This document shows positions 1-6,975 of a DNA stretch of 8,045 bases, piece by piece. Position numbers and translations under genes: made by a program. Position 1 is the stretch's first letter, and each line of letters begins with the position of its first letter. This DNA is from Acetobacteraceae bacterium (GTDB taxonomy: Bacteria; Pseudomonadota; Alphaproteobacteria; Acetobacterales; Acetobacteraceae). Under the pieces are notes generated by a model that had not been told where the DNA came from, searched no databases, and saw only the letters and a program-made list of their open reading frames with translations. The stretch is taken from NCBI GenBank assembly GCA_947446625.1, contig CANFIE010000172.1:1-8045 (forward strand), written 5' to 3'.

Positions 1-804
1 CGCTCCGCGTGGGCCGCGCCGCCCGCGCCCGACCGGCGGCGGCTGATTCCGCTGGTTGAACTGCCTGCCGCCGGGCCGCTGGCCTGGCTGGTGGGCGCCG
101 CGCTGGTGGCCGGGTTGGCGCGGGGGTTTTCCGGCTTTGGTGCCGGGCTGATCTTCATGCCGTTGGCGGCCGCGGCCCTGGGTATGCGGTTGGCCGCGCC
201 CTTGATGCTGCTGCTGGAATTGCTGGCCATTGCCAGCCTGGTGCGTGGCGCCTGGCCGGTGGCGCCGAAGCGCGAGGTGGGACTGCTATGCCTGGGCCTG
301 GCGCTGGGTACGCCGCTGGGCATTTGGGTGCTGGCCACCGCCGATGCGCTGGCGCTGCGCTGGGGCGTGGCCGTTGTCATCATCTTACTGCTCGGGCTGG
401 TGATGTCGGGCTGGCGGCTGCGTGGGGTGCAGGGGCCGGCGGTGCCGGTGGCCTTTGGCACGGTGGGTGGCATTCTGGCGGGCATTGCCACCATCAGCGG
501 GCCGCCGGCCATGGCGTATCTGCTGGGGCGGGAGATGCCGAAGCGCGAGATGCGCGCCATCTTCAACCTTTATCTCTCCGCCGGAGACCTGTTTGCCCTG
601 GCCGGGTGTTTGGCCGCCGGGCTGGTGGGCTGGGCGGTGGTGGGGCCGCTGCTGGTAACTGGGCCGCTGTATGGGTTTGGCATCTGGGCGGGCAGCCGGA
701 TGTTCGGGCTGGCCAGTGAATTGACGTTTCGGCGCATTTGCTACGTGTTGATCGCCGCTGCGGCCTTGCTCAGTTTGCCGATCTGGGATGGCATGCGCGG
801 GTAG
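1..804 (+). CDS. TauE/SafE (TSUP) family membrane permease, 5' end outside window
   Basis: Probable inner-membrane transporter of the TauE/SafE (TSUP) family, whose members export or import sulfite, sulfoacetate or other small organic anions; the substrate cannot be told from sequence. The frame is open to the left edge (267 visible residues, no stop). The protein is almost entirely hydrophobic and shows the family's two related halves: RGFSGFGAGL at visible residues 41-50, and GIATISGPPAMAYLL at 161-175 followed by a charged loop and further helices. About seven to eight membrane segments are visible. A GTG at 91 could serve as start, but it has no Shine-Dalgarno sequence, it would cut into the first helix, and the upstream codons keep strong G/C at the third position, so I favour a start upstream of the window. 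The amidase gene follows 12 bases after the stop, so the two are probably co-transcribed. The family call is firm; the start and substrate are not. Confidence 0.85.
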   Translation, partial: RSAWAAPPAPDRRRLIPLVELPAAGPLAWLVGAALVAGLARGFSGFGAGLIFMPLAAAALGMRLAAPLMLLLELLAIASLVRGAWPVAPKREVGLLCLGLALGTPLGIWVLATADALALRWGVAVVIILLLGLVMSGWRLRGVQGPAVPVAFGTVGGILAGIATISGPPAMAYLLGREMPKREMRAIFNLYLSAGDLFALAGCLAAGLVGWAVVGPLLVTGPLYGFGIWAGSRMFGLASELTFRRICYVLIAAAALLSLPIWDGMRG

Positions 805-808
805 GGAG
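804..808 (+). promoter_or_regulatory. Shine-Dalgarno sequence of the amidase gene
   Basis: GGGAG lies 8 bases before the ATG at 817 and overlaps the last base of the upstream permease stop codon. It supports this ATG as the amidase start and fits translation from a shared mRNA with the permease. Confidence 0.7.
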
Positions 809-816
809 CCCGACGC

Positions 817-2199
817 ATGTACAGCACCGATTTCAAAGGCCTGACCTTCCACGACGCGGTGCCGCGTTTCCGCGAGGGGAGCGACACGCCGCGCGCCTTT
901 CTGGAGCGCTGCCTGGAGACGATCGCCGCCCGTGAGCCGGTGGTGCAGGCCTTCGCCGCCATGAATGCCGAAACCGCCCGGGCTGCAGCCGATGCCAGCA
1001 CGGCCCGCTACAAGGCGGGGCAGGCGCTTTCCCCGATTGATGGCATGCCCATGGGCATCAAGGACCTGCTGGAGACGCGGGAGATGCCGACGCAGATGGG
1101 CTGCGAGGCGTACAAGGGCAACTTCCCCAAGCGCGACAATGCCGCCGTGACAGCGCTGCGCCAGGCGGGGGCGGTTATTCTGGCCAAGACGGTGACGGCG
1201 GAGATTGGTGGCAGCCATCCGGGGCCGACCACCAACCCGTGGAATGCGCGGCATACGCCGGGTGGGAGTTCCTCGGGGAGTGCGGCGGCGGTGGCGGCGG
1301 GGTTCATGCCGGCGGCCATTGGCACCCAGGTGGGCGGCAGCATCATTCGGCCTGCGGCCTATTGCGGCAATGTGGCGCTGAAGCCGAGCCAGGGCGGGCT
1401 GAATCGCGGCGAACGCATGGCGACCAGCATGAGCACCCATGGCCCGCACGCCAATTGCCTGGAGGATATGTGGGCGGTGGCGATTGAGATTGCCACGCGG
1501 GCCGGCGGGGACCGGGGTTGCATTGGACTGCAAGGGCCGCTCAGCACGCCGGAGCCGGTGAAGCCGGCGCGCGTGCTGGTGATGGAAGGCGAGGGCTGGG
1601 CCGGGATTGATGCCGCCAGCCATGGCGCCTTCGCCGCGCTGCTGGCGCAACTGAAGGGCTTGGGCGTGGAGGTGCTGCGCCGGGGCGACAACCCGGCCTT
1701 TGAGCGGTTTGAGCAGGGCATTGCCCAGGCGCGTGCCGTGGCGAATGCCATCACGGGCTGGGAGAATCGCTGGAACACCCGCAACCTGGTGGATCTGAAC
1801 CCCGGTGGGGTCAGCGCTCGGGCCCTGGCCACGCTGGCGGCGGCGGAGAAGATGACGCCGGATGACTACTACACCCGGCTGGCGCAGCGCGATGCGGCGC
1901 AGGCGGCGCACAGGGCGCTGGCGCCGATGGTGGATGCGGTGATCAGCTTTGCCTGCCCCGGCCCGGCCCCGGTGTGGGAAGGCGACAAGCCCGGCCAGCC
2001 CCTGGCGGCGCGGCCCACCGGAGACAGCGTGATGAACACGCCGAGCAGCATGCTGTTTGCACCTGTGGTGACGCTGCCGCTGCTGGCGGTGGGCGGCTTG
2101 CCGGTGGGCGTGCAGGTGATGGGCCTGCCGCAGCAGGATGCCCGGGTGGTGGCGCTGGCGCGCTGGCTGCAGGGCGCGCTGACGCCAGTGAGCGTGTAG
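817..2199 (+). CDS. Amidase signature family hydrolase
   Basis: A 460-residue enzyme of the amidase signature family (Ser-cisSer-Lys amidohydrolases), probably cytoplasmic since no signal peptide is seen. Members hydrolyse C-N bonds of amides to carboxylate plus ammonia or amine. The catalytic triad can be placed by motif: Lys82 in GIKDLLE, cis-Ser151 in GGSSSGSAAAVAAG, and nucleophile Ser175 in GTQVGGSIIRPA. The spacings (69 and 24 residues) equal those of malonamidase E2 (Lys62, Ser131, Ser155). The C-terminal half has the usual TGDSVMNTPSS...TLPLLAVGGLPVGVQVMGLP block. The length is normal for the family. The glycine-rich loop reads GTQVGGS where many members have GTDTGGS; this occurs in a subset of the family and leaves the triad intact. 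The substrate is unknown: it is not recognisably GatA (no gatB/gatC nearby) and an indole-acetamide or allophanate role cannot be argued. It lies 12 bases after a permease gene and ends 7 bases from the convergent binding-protein gene. Confidence 0.9.
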   Translation: MYSTDFKGLTFHDAVPRFREGSDTPRAFLERCLETIAAREPVVQAFAAMNAETARAAADASTARYKAGQALSPIDGMPMGIKDLLETREMPTQMGCEAYKGNFPKRDNAAVTALRQAGAVILAKTVTAEIGGSHPGPTTNPWNARHTPGGSSSGSAAAVAAGFMPAAIGTQVGGSIIRPAAYCGNVALKPSQGGLNRGERMATSMSTHGPHANCLEDMWAVAIEIATRAGGDRGCIGLQGPLSTPEPVKPARVLVMEGEGWAGIDAASHGAFAALLAQLKGLGVEVLRRGDNPAFERFEQGIAQARAVANAITGWENRWNTRNLVDLNPGGVSARALATLAAAEKMTPDDYYTRLAQRDAAQAAHRALAPMVDAVISFACPGPAPVWEGDKPGQPLAARPTGDSVMNTPSSMLFAPVVTLPLLAVGGLPVGVQVMGLPQQDARVVALARWLQGALTPVSV

Positions 2200-2206
2200 C
2201 TTTGGG

Positions 2207-3781
2207 TTATCGCGCCGGCATGGTTGGCATGTTCGGCGCGATGCTCATGGCCACGCTGCGTTCATCCATGCGCGGCTGATGCGTCAGGCCGCGCCGATGC
2301 GCCCAGACATTCACGTATTGCAGCAGTTGGATCATCGGTTCATGCGCGGCGTAGTAGGCCACGGCTTCATGCCAGATCGCCTCGCGGGCCGCCTCGTTCA
2401 TGGTGGCGGCGCCGCGGGTGAGGAAGCTGTCCAGCACCGGGTTTGAATGGCGGGTCATGTTGCCGGCGCCGGTCAGCTTTTCACGGTCGTAGGTGGCGAC
2501 GATGCTGAGCAGGTAGTTGCTGCCCTCGCCGGTGCTGCTGCCCCAGGCGCCCAGTTGCATGCCGAATTCCTGCCGGGTGCGGCGCGGCACGAAGCCGGCG
2601 AAGGGCAACGATTCCACCTGGGTACGCACGCCAATGCGCGTCCACATCTGCGCCACGGCCTGGGCGATTCGGCTGTCATTCGGCCAGCGGTCGCTGGGGG
2701 TGGAGAGGGTGAGGCGGAAGCCCTCGGGGAAGCCGGCTTCGGCCAGCAGGCGGCGGGCGGCCTCAGGGTTGAAGGCGGGCGGGCGGATGGCCGGGTTGTA
2801 GCCAAAGGCGCCCACCGGCAGCCATTGCGCGGTTGCCACGGCGGCGCCTTCCATCACGCGTTCCACCAGCAAATCCCGGTTGATGGCCTGGGAGAGCGCG
2901 TGGCGGACGCGCTCATCGAGGAAGGGGTTGCGGGGCAGGGGCGTGCCGGCATTGTCGGTAACGCCCGGCACCGGGCCGGTGCGGGAATAGTCGGGCGAGA
3001 GGAAGACGGTGCGGACGCTGGGCACTTGAGTGACCACCAGGCGCGGGTCGCGGCGCAGGCGCTCAAGGTCTGAGGTGGCGATCTGTTCGATGATATCGAC
3101 ATCGCCGGCCAGCAGGGCTGCGGTGCGGCCGGCGTCATTGGTCAGGAAGCGGATTTTGACCTGTTGCCAGGGCTGCGGGCGCCAGTCATGCGGGTTGCGG
3201 GCCAGGTCCAGGCTTTCGCCGTTGCGGTGGCTGGTGAGGCGGTACGGCCCGGTGCCGATTGTGGCCCGGCCGCTGTTGAAATCCTCGGTGCTGGCGCCTT
3301 CGGCGGCGTGGCGGGCGATGATGCCGACCGAGGCAAGGTCCAGCGGCAGCAGCGGGTGCGGCTGGTGGGTGTGGATGCGCAGCGTGTGCGGGTCCAGCAC
3401 CTCCACCCGGGCGATGGCGCGGAGATAGCCGAAGAAACCGCCCGGGCTGTTGGCCACGGTGGGAACGCGTTGGAAGGTGAAGACCACGTCCTCGGCGGTG
3501 AAGTCGCGGCCGTCATGCCACTTCACGCCGCGGCGCAGCTTGAACTCCCATTCGGTGTCGCTGACGGCGCGGTAGCTTTCAGCCAGCGAGGGGTAGGGGC
3601 GGGCCAGGGCGTCGCGTTCCACCAGGCGGTCGAAGATGTGCATGGCTGCCGCGTTGTTGGGCACCATGTTGTGGTAGTGCGGGTCCAGGCTGGTGACCAC
3701 GGCGGCGTTGCCGATGGTGAGGGTTTGCGCCATGGCGCCAAGCGGCGCGAGCAGCAGCAGCGCAAGGGCGGCAAGGCGCAT
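2207..3781 (-). CDS. ABC transporter substrate-binding protein, family 5 (peptide/nickel/opine type)
   Basis: A 524-residue periplasmic solute-binding protein of the SBP_bac_5 (DppA/OppA-like) family. Residues 1-18 form a Sec signal peptide with an Arg, a Leu/Ala-rich core and an AMA|Q cleavage site; there is no lipobox cysteine, so it should be free in the periplasm. The mature protein opens with TLTIGNAAVVTSLDPH, and the family signature EFKLRRGVKWHDGRDFTAED is at about residues 79-98. GTGPYRL and the later region NPEAARRLLAEAGFPEGF are also typical. The ATG is preceded by GGGAG (3791-3795) at 9 bases. Ligands in this family include di- and oligopeptides, opines, glutathione and nickel; which one binds here cannot be told. 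No cognate permease or ATPase gene is adjacent. The gene is flanked by a convergent amidase gene and by the sdh terminator, so it is probably transcribed alone. Confidence 0.93.
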   Translation of the reverse strand: MRLAALALLLLAPLGAMAQTLTIGNAAVVTSLDPHYHNMVPNNAAAMHIFDRLVERDALARPYPSLAESYRAVSDTEWEFKLRRGVKWHDGRDFTAEDVVFTFQRVPTVANSPGGFFGYLRAIARVEVLDPHTLRIHTHQPHPLLPLDLASVGIIARHAAEGASTEDFNSGRATIGTGPYRLTSHRNGESLDLARNPHDWRPQPWQQVKIRFLTNDAGRTAALLAGDVDIIEQIATSDLERLRRDPRLVVTQVPSVRTVFLSPDYSRTGPVPGVTDNAGTPLPRNPFLDERVRHALSQAINRDLLVERVMEGAAVATAQWLPVGAFGYNPAIRPPAFNPEAARRLLAEAGFPEGFRLTLSTPSDRWPNDSRIAQAVAQMWTRIGVRTQVESLPFAGFVPRRTRQEFGMQLGAWGSSTGEGSNYLLSIVATYDREKLTGAGNMTRHSNPVLDSFLTRGAATMNEAAREAIWHEAVAYYAAHEPMIQLLQYVNVWAHRRGLTHQPRMDERSVAMSIAPNMPTMPAR

Positions 3782-3790
3782 GAACAGAAA

Positions 3791-3795
3791 CTCCC
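3791..3795 (-). promoter_or_regulatory. Shine-Dalgarno sequence of the binding-protein gene
   Basis: On the minus strand this reads GGGAG, 9 bases before the ATG whose complement is at 3779-3781. It supports that start, which also gives a well-formed signal peptide. Confidence 0.65.
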
Positions 3796-3809
3796 GGGGT
3801 TTTGCGGGA

Positions 3810-3839
3810 AGTATAGGCTGAAGGCGGCGCGCATGAAAA
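3810..3839 (-). promoter_or_regulatory. Candidate sigma-70-type promoter of the binding-protein gene
   Basis: On the minus strand, TTTTCA (3834-3839) and TATACT (3810-3815) are separated by 18 bases. They match the -35 and -10 consensus at 4 of 6 and 5 of 6 positions. Transcription would begin near 3803, giving a leader of about 20 bases that includes the GGGAG ribosome site. The -35 element shares bases with the U-tract of the sdh terminator. This is a motif match by eye, and such matches also arise by chance. Confidence 0.45.
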
Positions 3840-3872
3840 ACCCCGCCGTGGCGGGTGCCAGGCGGGGTTTTT
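3836..3872 (-). terminator. Rho-independent terminator of the sdh operon
   Basis: A perfect 12-base inverted repeat, AAAAACCCCGCC (3836-3847) and GGCGGGGTTTTT (3861-3872), encloses a 13-base loop. On either strand it gives a G+C stem of 7 pairs followed by five U, so it can work in both directions. It lies 46 bases after the sdhB stop codon and upstream of the co-directional binding-protein gene, which makes ending the sdh mRNA its evident job. A smaller competing hairpin (CCCGC-CGTG-GCGGG, 3842-3855) lies inside it. Confidence 0.88.
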
Positions 3873-3880
3873 GTTTTGTG

Positions 3881-3906
3881 GCGCCCCGGCCCTGCGGGCG
3901 GGGCGC
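3881..3906 (-). repeat. GC-rich hairpin just downstream of sdhB
   Basis: A perfect 8-base inverted repeat, GCGCCCCG (3881-3888) and CGGGGCGC (3899-3906), has a 10-base loop that can pair further (CCC with GGG). It starts 12 bases after the sdhB stop and precedes the true terminator on the sdh mRNA. There is no U-tract, so it is not itself an intrinsic terminator; it could stabilise the 3' end or act as a first pause hairpin. That role is inference. Confidence 0.5.
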
Positions 3907-3918
3907 GATGCGGCAGGC

Positions 3919-4701
3919 TCAGCCCTGGCGTTCCACCATCATCTGCTTGATCTTGCCGATGGCTTCGGCCGGGTTCAGCCCCTTCGGGCAGGTCCGCGTG
4001 CAGTTCATGATGGTGTGGCAGCGGTACAGCCGGAAGGGGTCTTCCAGGTTGTCCAGGCGCTGGCCGGTGGCTTCGTCGCGGCTATCGGCAATCCACCGAT
4101 AGGCCTGCAACAGGATTGCCGGGCCCAGATAGCGGTCGCCATTCCACCAGTAGCTGGGGCAGGAGGTGGAGCAGCAGAAGCACAGGATGCATTCCCACAT
4201 GCCGTCCAACTGGGCGCGTTCCTCCTTGGACTGCTTGCGCTCCTCATCCGGAGGCGCGGCAGTGTCGGTCTGCAGCCAAGGCTCGATGCTGCGATACTGC
4301 GCGTAGAGCTGCGACAGGTCGGGCACCAGGTCCTTCACCACCGGGAGGTGCGGCAGCGGGCTGATCTTGCAATCGCCCTTCACATCCTCAATCGGCTTCA
4401 GGCAGGCCAGGGTGTTCAGCCCGTCGATGTTCATGGCGCAGGAGCCACAGATGCCCTCGCGGCAGGAACGCCGGAAGGTCAGCGTTGTGTCCACCTCGTT
4501 CTTGATCTTGATCAGCGCGTCCAGAACCATGGGACCGCACTTGTCGAGGTCAACCTCATAGGTGTCCTGCGTCGGGTTGGCGCCGGTATCCGGGTCCCAA
4601 CGGTAGATCTTGAACGACTTGACCTTCTTGGCGCCCTTTTCGGCCTTGAAGGTCTTGCCACGGCCAACGGTGGAGTTGGCGGGAAGCTTGAATTCAGCCA
4701 T
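3919..4701 (-). CDS. sdhB: Succinate dehydrogenase iron-sulfur subunit SdhB
   Basis: A 260-residue iron-sulfur subunit of respiratory complex II (succinate:quinone oxidoreductase). It passes electrons from the SdhA flavin to the membrane quinone site. All cluster ligands are visible: [2Fe-2S] Cys80, 85, 88, 100 (RRSCREGICGSC); [4Fe-4S] Cys171, 174, 177, 238; [3Fe-4S] Cys181, 228, 234. The spacing of the last seven is identical to E. coli SdhB. Residues that line the quinone pocket in E. coli are also matched: Pro182, Ser183, Trp185, Trp186, His229 and Ile231. An N-terminal extension of about 25 residues relative to E. coli (MAEFKLPANSTVGRGK...) is usual in alphaproteobacteria. The start is 23 bases after sdhA, with AGGA (4709-4712) 7 bases before the ATG. 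It is the last gene of sdhCDAB, and two hairpins follow it, the second a clear terminator. Confidence 0.98.
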   Translation of the reverse strand: MAEFKLPANSTVGRGKTFKAEKGAKKVKSFKIYRWDPDTGANPTQDTYEVDLDKCGPMVLDALIKIKNEVDTTLTFRRSCREGICGSCAMNIDGLNTLACLKPIEDVKGDCKISPLPHLPVVKDLVPDLSQLYAQYRSIEPWLQTDTAAPPDEERKQSKEERAQLDGMWECILCFCCSTSCPSYWWNGDRYLGPAILLQAYRWIADSRDEATGQRLDNLEDPFRLYRCHTIMNCTRTCPKGLNPAEAIGKIKQMMVERQG

Positions 4702-4708
4702 CGGTCTG

Positions 4709-4712
4709 TCCT
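4709..4712 (-). promoter_or_regulatory. Shine-Dalgarno sequence of sdhB
   Basis: AGGA on the minus strand lies 7 bases before the sdhB ATG, inside the 23-base sdhA-sdhB gap. Confidence 0.55.
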
Positions 4713-4724
4713 GCCTTCTCTCTC

Positions 4725-6536
4725 TTAGTAAACGCGGGCCTTGGGCGGGAAGACCTGCACTTCATTCGTCAGGGTGCGCATCTTCACGTCGCGGTAGTCC
4801 AGCGAGATCGCATAGTTGTCGTCCATGCGCGCCAGGGTGTGCTTCATCCAGTTCACGTCATCACGGTCCGGATAGTCTTCCTGGGCGTGGGCGCCACGGC
4901 TTTCCTTGCGGGCATCGGCACCGTGCATGGTGGTGAGCGCATTGCCGATGAGGTTGTCCAGCTCCAGGGCTTCCACCAGGTCGCTGTTCCAGATCAGGCT
5001 GCGGTCGGCCACGCGGATGTCAGAGTAACCAGCGGCCACCTTGTCGATCTTCTGCACGCCTTCGCGCAGCAGTTCCGAGGTGCGGTAAACCGCTGCGTGT
5101 TCCTGCATGGCGCGCTGCATGTTCAGGCGCAGGTCGGAAACGCTGGTGCCGCCCTTGGCGTTGCGGACGCGGTCGAAGCGGTCCAGCGACTTCTGCCCGG
5201 CATTGGCCGGCAGCGGCGGCTGGGTGGCGCCCGGCTTCACGATCTCGGCGGCGCGGATGGCGGCGGCGCGGCCGAACACCACGAGGTCGAGCAGGGAGTT
5301 GGTGCCGAGGCGGTTGGCGCCGTGCACGCTGACGCAGGCGGCTTCACCCACGGCCATCAGGCCGCGCACCACCTTGTCCTGGTCCTTGGCTGTCGCGGCC
5401 AGAACCTCGGTGTGGATGTTGGTGGGGATGCCGCCCATGTTGTAGTGGACGGTCGGGAGCATCGGGATCGGCTCCTTGTTCACGTCCACGCCGGCGAAGA
5501 TCTTCGCGGTCTCGGAGATGCCGGGCAGGCGCTCATGCAGGATGGCGGCGCCCAGGTGCTCCAGGTGGAGGTGGATGTGGTCCTTGTGCGGACCCACGCC
5601 ACGACCTTCGCGGATTTCCATGGACATGGCGCGCGAGACGACGTCTCGGCTGGCCAGGTCCTTCGCGGTCGGGGCGTAACGCTCCATGAAGCGCTCGCCC
5701 TGCGAATTGGTCAGGTAGCCGCCTTCACCGCGGGCGCCCTCGGTCACGAGGCAGCCCGAGCCATAAATGCCGGTGGGGTGGAACTGGACGAACTCGTTGT
5801 CCTGCAAGGGCAGGCCGGCGCGCAGCACCATGCCGCCGCCGTCACCCGTGCAGGTGTGGGCGCTGGTGCAGGAGAAATAGGCGCGGCCATAGCCGCCGGT
5901 GGCCAGCACAACCTGCTGCGCCCGGAAGCGGTGCATGGTGCCGTCTTCCAGGTTCCAGGCCATCACGCCCCGGCACACGCCCTCGTCGTCCATGATGAGG
6001 TCGAGCGCGAAGTATTCCACGAAGAACTCGCAGTTATGCTTCAGGCTCTGCTGGTACAGGGTGTGCAGCAGCGCATGGCCGGTACGGTCGGCCGCGGCGC
6101 AGGCCCGCATGGCGGGCTCCTTGCCGTAATGCGTCATGTGGCCGCCGAAGGGGCGCTGGTAGATCTTGCCATCCTCGGTGCGGCTGAACGGCATGCCGAA
6201 ATGTTCAAGTTCGATGATCGAGGGCGCGGCCTCGCGGCACATGTACTCGATGGCGTCCTGGTCGCCGAGCCAGTCCGACCCCTTCACGGTGTCGTACATG
6301 TGCCAGCGCCAGTCATCCTCGCCCATGTTGCCCAGCGCGGCGCCAACGCCGCCCTGCGCCGCCACGGTGTGGCTGCGGGTGGGGAAAACCTTGGTGATGC
6401 AGGCGGTCTTCAGCCCGGCAGCGCCCATGCCGAAGGTGGCGCGCAGGCCGGCACCGCCGGCACCCACAACAACCACGTCGTAGGTGTGGTCCACAATCCG
6501 GTAAGCGCCCCGGGACGGGCTGGTGATGGCATTCAT
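4725..6536 (-). CDS. sdhA: Succinate dehydrogenase flavoprotein subunit SdhA
   Basis: A 603-residue catalytic subunit of complex II that oxidises succinate to fumarate on the cytoplasmic face, using covalently bound FAD. The FAD-binding Rossmann motif VVVVGAGGAG is at residues 21-30. The covalent flavin His is His56 in RSHTVAAQGG. Matches to the E. coli dicarboxylate site are His253 (QFHPTG), Glu266 (TEGARGEGGYL), the proton-shuttle Arg297 (ASRDVV), His364 (TVHYNMGG) and Arg409 (GANRLGTNSLLD). The C-terminal region carries the usual helical domain and ends KARVY. The frame stays open upstream into sdhD, but the start at 6536 (MNAITSPSRG) gives the family's length and avoids overlap with sdhD. 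A purine-rich AGGAAAG (6546-6552) precedes it. The gene begins 28 bases after sdhD. Assembly factor SdhE, which flavinylates SdhA in proteobacteria, is not encoded in this window. Confidence 0.98.
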   Translation of the reverse strand: MNAITSPSRGAYRIVDHTYDVVVVGAGGAGLRATFGMGAAGLKTACITKVFPTRSHTVAAQGGVGAALGNMGEDDWRWHMYDTVKGSDWLGDQDAIEYMCREAAPSIIELEHFGMPFSRTEDGKIYQRPFGGHMTHYGKEPAMRACAAADRTGHALLHTLYQQSLKHNCEFFVEYFALDLIMDDEGVCRGVMAWNLEDGTMHRFRAQQVVLATGGYGRAYFSCTSAHTCTGDGGGMVLRAGLPLQDNEFVQFHPTGIYGSGCLVTEGARGEGGYLTNSQGERFMERYAPTAKDLASRDVVSRAMSMEIREGRGVGPHKDHIHLHLEHLGAAILHERLPGISETAKIFAGVDVNKEPIPMLPTVHYNMGGIPTNIHTEVLAATAKDQDKVVRGLMAVGEAACVSVHGANRLGTNSLLDLVVFGRAAAIRAAEIVKPGATQPPLPANAGQKSLDRFDRVRNAKGGTSVSDLRLNMQRAMQEHAAVYRTSELLREGVQKIDKVAAGYSDIRVADRSLIWNSDLVEALELDNLIGNALTTMHGADARKESRGAHAQEDYPDRDDVNWMKHTLARMDDNYAISLDYRDVKMRTLTNEVQVFPPKARVY

Positions 6537-6564
6537 CGCGGTGATCTTTCCTGTTCCCGGTTGC

Positions 6565-6966
6565 TCAATCAATCGCCAGGCCGAGCACGCAGAGCGTGGC
6601 CAGCAACCCGACCAGCCAGCAGATGGCCTTGACCAGCAGAATGCCAACCAGCTTGCTGGTCTCGGACTTCGCATAATCTTCGATCACCACCTGCAGGCCG
6701 GCCGCGGTGTGGTGGAAGGTGGCGAAGATGAGCGCCAGCAGCAGCACGGCGTTCCACGGCAGGCCCACCCACAGGGCGGCCTGTTCGTAGCTGGCATGCG
6801 CCAGCACGGTTACCGCCGAGATGGCGAACCAGATGGTGAGCGGCAGCAGCGCCATGGCGGTAACGCGCTGCATGAACCAATGATGGGTGCCGCCACGGGC
6901 CGAGCCCAGGCCGCGCACGCGGCCGAGCGGGGAGCGGAGGATGGTGGTGGTGGGTTGCTGGGCCAT
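6565..6966 (-). CDS. sdhD: Succinate dehydrogenase hydrophobic membrane anchor SdhD
   Basis: A 133-residue inner-membrane anchor that, with SdhC, binds heme b and forms the quinone site of complex II. Three membrane helices are visible, at about residues 35-57, 73-96 and 106-132. The N-terminal motif GGTHHWFMQRVTA (25-37) carries Arg34, the counterpart of the conserved E. coli SdhD Arg20. Helix 2 has HHTAAGLQVVIEDY (85-98). By spacing to Asp97-Tyr98 (E. coli Asp82-Tyr83), His86 matches the heme-ligand His71, and Tyr98 the quinone-bonding Tyr83. The ATG at 6966 is chosen because a GAGG ribosome site lies 5 bases before it; the longer in-frame reading would run back into sdhC. Only 7 bases separate it from the sdhC stop, which suggests coupled translation of the two anchors. 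Confidence 0.95.
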   Translation of the reverse strand: MAQQPTTTILRSPLGRVRGLGSARGGTHHWFMQRVTAMALLPLTIWFAISAVTVLAHASYEQAALWVGLPWNAVLLLALIFATFHHTAAGLQVVIEDYAKSETSKLVGILLVKAICWLVGLLATLCVLGLAID

Positions 6967-6971
6967 GGTCG

Positions 6972-6975
6972 CCTC
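6972..6975 (-). promoter_or_regulatory. Shine-Dalgarno sequence of sdhD, overlapping the sdhC stop
   Basis: GAGG on the minus strand lies 5 bases before the sdhD ATG and shares bases with the TGA stop of sdhC (6974-6976). This arrangement fits translational coupling between the two anchors, which are needed in equal amounts. Confidence 0.6.

Noticed and set aside
91..93. GTG as start of the TSUP permease
   Set aside because: No Shine-Dalgarno sequence precedes it, it shortens the first membrane helix, and the frame stays open and coding-like to position 1. It remains possible but is less likely than an upstream start.
385..1911. Open - strand frame of about 508 codons opposite the permease and amidase genes
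   Set aside because: Its composition (Arg/His/Gln/Pro-rich) and its span across two real genes mark it as a GC-rich antisense artefact.
2173..2216. GGCGCG/CGCGCC pair spanning the amidase and binding-protein gene ends as a terminator
   Set aside because: The stem is only 6 bases with a loop of about 32 bases and no U-tract; chance pairing is expected at this GC content.
4839..6632. Open + strand frame of about 597 codons opposite sdhA
   Set aside because: It lies wholly antisense to a clear sdhA gene, is rich in Val/Gly/Ala/His as expected of a reversed high-GC frame, and shows no recognisable domain. It is a shadow frame.
6537..6674. Longer in-frame start for sdhA inside sdhD
   Set aside because: The added 46 residues resemble no SdhA N-terminus and come from sdhD sequence in another frame; the ATG at 6536 gives the normal start just before the FAD motif.
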